In this document: piece by piece, positions 57,097 to 64,000 of the stretch
Layout: each line of letters begins with the position of its first letter
How positions within the stretch are numbered: position 1 is the stretch's first letter
From: Dichomitus squalens LYAD-421 SS1
Lineage: Eukaryota; Basidiomycota; Agaricomycetes; Polyporales; Polyporaceae
Direction of reading: 5' to 3'
Length of the DNA stretch: 64,000 nt
Assembly: GCF_000275845.1 (NCBI RefSeq)
Contig: NW_006766884.1
Span: 1 to 64,000 of the forward strand
Notes under the pieces: generated by a model
What the model saw: the letters and a program-made list of their open reading frames with translations, nothing else
Databases searched by the model: none
Told to the model about the DNA's origin: nothing
Position numbers and translations under genes: made by a program

Positions 57097-60000
57097 ATGG
57101 AGGTATGTCGCGCACTCCTCCACGACTCTCGCGCCTGGGTTCACTGTCTTGCAGGGCATTCTCGACTTCTCCGCAGAGTTCGATGTCTCGCTCATGGACA
57201 GAGTGGTGATGGCTTTCTATTCAGGAGTTGGCCAGGAGGTGCGTGTTGCATCCATTCACACGCGTTCATTCCGACCTGATATGCGATCTACGTGACAGCA
57301 ACAACTGGCCCAGCAAGTTTTGACTCAATTTCAAGATAGCCCAGACGCCTGGACCAGGGTACCTGATATCCTCGAACGCTCGTCGTTTCCGCAGACGAAG
57401 GTACGATCACATCATCTACAACATTGTCCCGTCAAGCGGTTTGTGCTGAGACGCTTCCAGTACATTGGTCTGCAGATTCTGGAGAAGTTGATCAACACGA
57501 GGTGGAAGTCACTTCCCGAGGGTCAGCGGCAAGGTGCGTGGTTCGTATAGTGGCACAACTCCGTGCTTCTCATCTGTTCTTGTCTTAGGCATCCGGAACT
57601 TTGTCGTCGGGATCACGGTGAAGGTCGCGTCGGATGAGGCGACAATGCGGAGAGAAAAGACCTACTTGAACAAGTTGAACCTCGCGCTCGTTCAGGTGCG
57701 TCCCTCGTCTGTGTATATGGAGCTACACGACATAACCATGGCCTCCCATGATATCAGATCCTCAAGCAGGAGTGGCCGCACAATTGGCCAATGTTCATCC
57801 CGGAGCTCGTCGAGTCCTCGAAGACGAATCTCTCGTTATGCGAGAACAACATGGTGATCCTCAAGCTCCTGTCTGAGGAAATCTTCGACTACTCGGCCGA
57901 GCAGATGACGCAGGCCAAGGTCAAAAACTTGAAGAACCAGATGTGCGGCGAGTTCTCCGAGATCTTCAAGCTCTGTTCAGAGATTTTGGAGGAGGCCCAG
58001 AAGACGTCCCTGATCAGGGCAACCCTGGAGACGCTGCTTAGATTCCTTAACTGGATCCCTCTGGGTTACATCTTCGAGACGACTATCATTGACCTGCTTC
58101 TAAACCGGGTGGGTTATAGCGTTGCTCGTCTGCTGTCCGACCACCTGTGAATTGACTTCCCTTGTATAGTTCCTGGAGGCACCCGACTTCCGGAATGTCA
58201 CCCTCAAGTGTTTGGCGGAGATTGCGGCTCTGAATGTAGGCCCAGAATACGATCCCAAATTCGTCATTCTGTTCGCTATGGTCATGACCTCTGTGAACCG
58301 CATGATCCCTCCGAGCACCAACATCGCGCAGGCGTACGCGAATGCTGGCGACGCTGGCCAGGAGCTCGTCCTCAATCTTGCCCTCTTCCTATCCAACTTC
58401 TTGTCCACGCATCTGCGTGCGGTCGAGACTGAGCAGAACCGCGATGTTCTTTTGAACGCGCATCTATATATGGTCAAGATCTCGCAGGTGGACGAGCGCG
58501 AGATCTTCAAGATTTGCTTGGAATACTGGCTGAAGCTCGTAGCGGAGCTCTATGAGGAGATCCAGAGCCTGCCGATCGGCGACAGCGGGCTGCTCATGGG
58601 GCTCAGCTTGGGTAGCACGAACTCGATGCTGAACGGCCAGTCGTTGCGCAAGAACATCTACAGCGACGTGCTTTCCAATCTTCGGCTCGTGGTGATCGAG
58701 AAGATGGTCAAGCCCGAGGAGGTGCGTATCTGGCTTCTGACCCCGTTACACTACGTCCTCGCCTGACCCTATTCATCACCCATATTCATTTGGTCCGTAC
58801 ATTAGGTTCTTATTGTCGAGAACGAGGAAGGCGAGATCGTTCGAGAATTCATGAAGGAGAGCGACACTATCGTGCTTTACAAATCAATGCGCGAGCTTCT
58901 CGTGTACTTGACCCACCTGGACGTGGCGGACACCGAAAACATCTTGACAGAGAAGCTCCAGAAGCAGGTCGACGGCTCGGAGTGGTCTTGGCAGAACCTA
59001 AACACGCTCTGTTGGGCCATCGGTTCTATCTCCGGCGCCATGAGTACGTGCTTCATTTTCGCGCTTAGGCTTGGTGTTTCATGTTAACGAGGCTCACGCA
59101 GACGAGGAGACGGAGAAGCGCTTCTTGGTTACAGTCATCAAGGATCTGCTCGGACTCTGTGAGATCAAGCGCGGGAAAGACAACAAGGCCGTCGTCGCGT
59201 CCGATATCATGTACATTGTTGGCCAGTATCCCCGGTTCTTGAAGGCGCACTGGAAGTTCTTGAAGACCGTCGTCAACAAGTTGTTCGAGTTCATGCACGA
59301 GACGCACGAAGGTAATGGTCGTGACTCGCGGGATTGCGACAGATGCTGAAACGAGGCGCGTGCGACAGGCGTGCAGGACATGGCTTGTGACACGTTCATC
59401 AAGATCGCGCAGAAGTGCCGGCGTCACTTTGTGATGCAACAGTCAGGAGAGTCCGAGCCCTTTGTGGACGAAATTCTGCGGTTGCTGCATCGAATCACCG
59501 TCGACTTATCGCCGCAGCAGGTACGCGGCCCATTTCTCCGCTGATGTCAAAAACCCTAATTGTCGCGTATCAGGTCCACACATTCTACGAGGCCGTTGGA
59601 TACATGATCTCCGCTCAGCCGAACAAGCCTCAGCAGGAGAAGCTGATTGCGAAACTCATGGAGCTGCCCAACAATGCGGTACGCGCCGCGCCCGCACCCT
59701 GCAGAACAGAGTTTTTACTCATATGACGTGCAGTGGGATTCCCTCATGGCCCAGGCGGCGCAGAACATGGACGTGTTGAGCAGCCCTGACAACATCAAGA
59801 TCTTGTCCAACGTCCTGAAGACCAACGTTTCAGCGTGCACGTCCATCGGCACGTTCTACCTTCCCCAAATTGGGAGGATATTCTTGGACATGCTTGGTTT
59901 GTACAAGGCCGTCAGCGGTATCATCAGCGAGACCGTTGCCCGAGAAGGTACGTCGGCCCTGGGGCTCGTTGGCAGTTCGAGCGGCCAGCTCACACAGATG

Positions 60001-61279
60001 GGAAGGCCTCATTGCGACCAAGACGCCGAAAGTTCGGCAGCTCCGAACAATCAAAAAGGAAATCCTCAAGTTGATGGAGACGTTCGTCAAGAAATCGGAG
60101 GACCTCGAGATCGTGAACAGCAATTTCATGCCGCCCTTGCTAGACGCGATCCTGGGCGACTACAACCGCAACGTGCCCGCGGCACGCGATGCGGAGGTGC
60201 TGAACGTCATGGCCACGATTATCGGCCGCCTGGGGGTACGGACTTCTTCGGGGCTTCCCTGCATCGCCTCGGCGTTCCCGCTTGCTAATTTGTCTGATCT
60301 AGCCCCTGCTCACACCTCAAGTGCCTGCGATCCTAGACGCCGTCTTCGAGCCGACATTGAACATGATCAACCAGGACTTTGCGGAGTTCCCAGAGCACCG
60401 TGTCGGGTTCTTCAAGCTGCTGCGTGCCATTAACTTGCACTGCTTCCCAGGTGCGCACATGGCGGCTCCACGCTCTACGCCCGAACGATCACACGCTAAC
60501 AATACCTGCAGCCCTGTTGACCCTTCCACCGGCGCAGTTCAAGCTGTTCATGGACAGCATCATCTGGGCTATCAAGCACACGATGCGGGATATAGCCGAG
60601 ACGGGCCTGAATCGTATGCCTTCCATTGTTACGCTCGGAAGTTATGTCAGACTGACTCAAGCGCGTGGCGGCGATAGTGTGTCTGGAAGTCGTCAACAAC
60701 TTCGCTGGCGCCGATCCGGCGGTAGCGAACGCGTTCTTCCAGCAGTACTTTTTGAGTATCATGCAAGACATCTTCTACGTTCTGACGGATACGGATCACA
60801 AGAGCGGCTTCAAACTCCAATCGCTGCTGCTCGCGCGGATGTTCCAGCTCGTCGAGACGAACCAGATTTCCGTCCCGCTGTTCGATCCCGCAGCAGTGCC
60901 TGACCCAACGATCAGCAACGCGGTATTTTTGCGCGAGTACACGGCGAACCTGCTCAAGTCTGCGTTCCCACATGTCCAAAAGTGGGTTATCTTCGCTTCT
61001 GCGGCGATTGGATGGTCTTCTGATGTGATGGTCAGTTCGCAAATCCAGACGTTCGTCCTTTCTTTGGGCGAGTTCCACAGCGATATCAACCGGTTCAAGC
61101 TTGCGCTTCGCGACTTCCTGGTGCAGCTCAAGGAGTTCTCTGGGGATAACGCGGACCTGTACCTCGAAGAAAAGGAGCTGGAGGCCCAGCGCAAGGCGCA
61201 AGCGGAGCGCGAAGCTGCGATGCGCATCCCGGGAATGCTCAAGCCGTCGCAGCTCGAGGACAAGGACGAGGATATTTGA
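57097..61279 (+). CDS. XPO1: Exportin-1 (CRM1/XPO1)
   Basis: Exons 57097-57102, 57155-57238, 57299-57400, 57461-57533, 57589-57695, 57758-58108, 58170-58721, 58806-59043, 59102-59311, 59369-59520, 59574-59678, 59734-59947, 60006-60235, 60303-60450, 60512-60613 and 60678-61279 encode 1091 aa. This karyopherin carries NES cargo out of the nucleus with Ran-GTP. The start [37 protein letters not shown], the CRIME-type N-terminal repeats and the NES-groove helix [16 protein letters not shown] match the family. Cys524 corresponds to the residue modified by leptomycin B in fission yeast. Exon 1 is only two codons. The acceptor at 60005 (GGGAAG) is not pyrimidine-preceded, but no other site keeps the frame. 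Confidence 0.95.
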
Positions 61280-62977
61280 CGGACAAACGCGCGCGCATCG
61301 TCTCTGCATGACTGACTTATCTGTATGATAGACATTCCCATCTCGGTTCTGTTCACTTTCGAGTCGCGCTTGACTGATTGTTTTTGCTGCCGCTTGCTCC
61401 TCTCAATCACCCCTGCCCCCTGAGCGCCATGCATTCCCCCTGCCCCTTACTCCCCAGGTTTTGCCCTGTCCCCCGAACCCCACAGCCTCCCAGATCGTTC
61501 GTGTCATTGGGTTGCGGGGCCCATGTCGCGCCCGGCCCCGTCCCGTCCCTCGTCTTGCCAGCAGCCCTCTGTAACCTTGCTATCGCCATCTCGCTGTTCA
61601 CCGCATCTACAACACATGTAACAATAGCTTATGACCGAGGAATACAAGAGACTAAGTAGTAATGTATCTGTGCTCCGATGGAGGCATGCCGGCCCGGGCC
61701 CGGGACCCACAGAGACGGCGCGTCTTGGCTTGGATCGTCGAGGGGGTTCTCGCGCCGGTCTGTAGTGGCCACTGCATGGTTGTGACCAGTGAATTGTATG
61801 GCTGTGGCCAGTGAATTGTATCGTTGTCCCATGGTCGCCAAGGGTCGGACAGCCCTTCACTCTTCTCATTGCTTCACAGATACAGCCGCAGCCCGCGGCC
61901 AGGACTTCAGCTGCCGACACGGAATGGATGCACGCTATTCCAAATGTGGGCTGAGCGCCCGAACACTGCTGTGTACCATGTTGCCCGATGACGTCCTCTT
62001 GACTCTCCGTTGAACATTGAACATTAAACTCAAGGTTACTTCGCAGATGAGTTTCGTAAAGACGCCGTTATTGACATGGTCGAGTGAATGGGACGCATAT
62101 GACGCATCCTCTGCTGGGAGGAGCTCGGAGGCGTCAGCGCTTGCTCGATGTTTCGAGGTTATACATAGCATAGTCTTGCGATACAGAGTGGCGCGCCGAA
62201 CGGTCCTCGAGGCAGCTGAGATATGCCTCGTTCTATGGAAGACCAGGAGGGTTCCTTCAGAAACTGATGAAACATACGCGGGATTGGCTTCTCTACCACT
62301 GGAATTGTCGCCGACATGAATGAGACGCTGAGAATCGGAGCAGGTAAACGTGCGTTGCGCTGTCATTGCTGGGAGATCGTTTGTGCGTCCTATGTGAGCG
62401 GGAGCGTCAATGACATGAACGCCTTCCCTGGTGGGCGAACCCAGCATTCTTCGATGTCCACCAGCCCCCACTGCATCCGAATCGAAGGCCTCACTGAGTG
62501 TTGCCTGACAAGCCGAGACTACGCGCTCGGGTAAGGCGATCGCGGGAGAAAATGAGAGAAGGAGTGATTTCGAAATGTGCACTCTTCTGACAGTGTTTCC
62601 CCTGGCGACGAACCTAATTGAAGTAACGACACTCAATACAGCCATCTCATTGCTTGTGGAAATGGTGAGGACACTGAGGCGGCGTTGTCGGTCAGTTGTA
62701 CTTGAAGCAGGAGTTAGCATCGTCCGGGTGAACAATCCGCCGCCTATCCCAGGTTGTGGGATCGGCTAGAGACTTTGAATCTCAGCGACGGAGTAAATCT
62801 TGCAATGCGAAAAGAGTGTGCTGATCGCTATCGGGCATAGCCGACGAGATACCATCTGCGAGCAGCCAGGGCGTCTTCACCATCTAGCTCCGCTTGCCAT
62901 TACGTCCACCTTCGCGGGCGGCCACACCGTTCGATCCTGCCGTTGCACGTCCTTCATATTCTACTTAACGCTTCGAG
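61280..62977. other. Intergenic between exportin-1 and TMA20, with one long unassigned ORF
   Basis: A 266-codon uninterrupted minus-strand ORF (61935-62735) is Ser/Arg/Thr-rich and has no recognised motif. It lacks the codon bias of neighbouring genes. The rest is 3' flank and the TMA20 promoter. Confidence 0.4.
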
Positions 62978-63802
62978 ATGTTCAAAAAGTGCGCAGGCAC
63001 GATGCACATGTGCCGCGGCCTCGTGGATTCGCTGACAATGTGACTGGATGAATCTCCGCAGGTTTCAGCCCTCAGCCGACGTCTCGGGACAAGTCAGCGT
63101 GAAGACCTCAGTCCAGCGGTCTATCAGGTCTAACATTCTCGCGCAATGGAAAATCAACCCGGAGACCTTCGACCAGATATGGCCCAAGAAGGAGTCCCTC
63201 ACGCTCGTCAAGTGGTCAGTCCTCTTCCACCGATCGCTCTCCTAGATCGCTGGAAGGCAATGGTCGATGTCCGACGATTCTATTTCCTTACGCGTCTGCC
63301 TTTGCCGCACATAGCAGAGACCATATCTCTATCTACACACTCCACGGCGAGCCGCTCTTCTTCCAACATTTCGACGGTCCATTCTTCCCCACGTTGAGGC
63401 TGCTGCACAAATGTACGTGTTCGCTCTTGCTAAGTCTCTCATGGGTCGAGATGGCGTCATACCTTCCTCTGGAAACTTCACGCTGACCTATTGTCCTATC
63501 CGCTTGTAGACCCTTTCATTCTGCCCGCTGTGAAGGTCGACCGCGGGGCCATTCGCTTCCTGCTCGCAGGCGCCCATATGATGTGCCCAGGGTTCACGTC
63601 AGCGGGAGGCTACCTTCCACCAGCAGACCAAGCGCTACCTGCCAACACGCCTGTCGCTATCCATGCCGAAGGCAAGGAGCACGCGGCCGGCATCGGCATC
63701 ACCAAGCTAGGCACGGAGGAAATCAAGAGCGTCAACAAGGGTGTCGGGGTGGAAACGGTAACGTATCTTGGAGATGATTTGTGGAAGCTGCAACAGCTGT
63801 AG
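62978..63802 (+). CDS. TMA20: TMA20/MCT-1, PUA-domain translation factor
   Basis: Exons 62978-62988, 63062-63214, 63315-63412 and 63510-63802 encode 184 aa, close to human MCT-1 (181). The protein acts with DENR/Tma22 in re-initiation and recycling of 40S subunits after termination. The start MFKKFQPSADVSGQ, then WPKKESLTLVKC, YTLHGEPLFFQ, GPFFPTLRLLHKYPFILP and the PUA domain (about 92-180: VDRGAIRFLLAGAHMMCPG, AEGKEHAAGIG, NKGVGVETVTYL) match throughout. Exon 1 is 11 nt. Two introns (100 and 97 nt) are longer than average. Confidence 0.94.
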
Positions 63803-64000
63803 TTTGATCGTGCGTTATAGGCTCCGTGCGCGCTGTTGACGAAGTGTATGTGCTGTATCACTAGTCGTGTGTCAATGCTCTGCCCCATCCTCCGGATTCT
63901 ACTCGTCCGTACGTTCCGCATCTGGTGACCGATCGTCATATTGTCCTTGTTTTCAAGAGCCTTGAGTTGGCTTAGACCTCACAGGCCCAGTTGCATAGAC
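63803..64000. other. 3' flank of TMA20
   Basis: 198 bp to the window end; nothing recognised. Confidence 0.5.

Noticed and set aside
1..64000. CRISPR arrays, rRNA genes, origins or phage-like modules
   Set aside because: No regularly spaced repeats, rRNA-like segments or prokaryotic operon structure; the window is eukaryotic nuclear DNA.

Overview
The window is nuclear DNA of a filamentous basidiomycete, most likely an Agaricomycete of polypore or mushroom type. The grounds are dense 47-65 nt GT-AG introns, C/G-rich third codon positions, a Ty3/Gypsy chromovirus end and single-copy fungal housekeeping genes. I assembled the gene models by hand from splice signals, reading-frame phase and conserved protein motifs. 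Every model listed as a recognised gene closes to a whole number of codons.

Layout. 1-743 is the 3' end of a chromovirus retrotransposon: polyprotein tail, polypurine tract and LTR. 2447-4344 (+) encodes an SDR oxidoreductase and 5576-9804 (+) an SMG6/EST1-like PIN protein. 9.8-13.8 kb is gene-poor. It ends at a possible small membrane-protein gene (13775-14065, +). Next come a secreted DOMON-cytochrome b561 fusion (15020-17002, -), NDP kinase (17359-18052, -), the complex III subunit QCR7 (18310-18866, +), transketolase (19403-22217, -) and a GH31 alpha-xylosidase (23212-26389, -). 26.4-32.1 kb is gene-poor, with one weak small ORF. It is followed by a divergent pair, an SLC35F6-like transporter (32128-34319, -) and an arrestin-like protein (34567-36786, +). 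36.8-42.0 kb is gene-poor. After it the window is gene-dense: SHQ1 (-), anthranilate synthase component I (+), mitochondrial uS2m (-), Ssb-type Hsp70 (+), an RFC2-type clamp-loader subunit (-), the CAF-1 large subunit (+), Spc24 (-), exportin-1 (+) and TMA20/MCT-1 (+).

Functional links. RFC2 and the CAF-1 large subunit are divergently transcribed from about 260 bp that holds an ACGCGT motif, and both act at PCNA. SHQ1 and anthranilate synthase diverge from a region with a perfect Gcn4/Cpc1-type site facing the tryptophan gene. uS2m and the ribosome-associated Hsp70 diverge from about 200 bp. NDP kinase and QCR7 also diverge. An alpha-xylosidase lies next to transketolase, a plausible but unproven pentose-use neighbourhood.

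The most notable observations are a 982-bp exact direct repeat around an 87-N gap, which is almost certainly an unmerged contig overlap, and a set of very small exons. One is a 6-nt internal exon that encodes the catalytic histidine of transketolase. I found no convincing new multi-gene system, CRISPR array, tRNA or rRNA.
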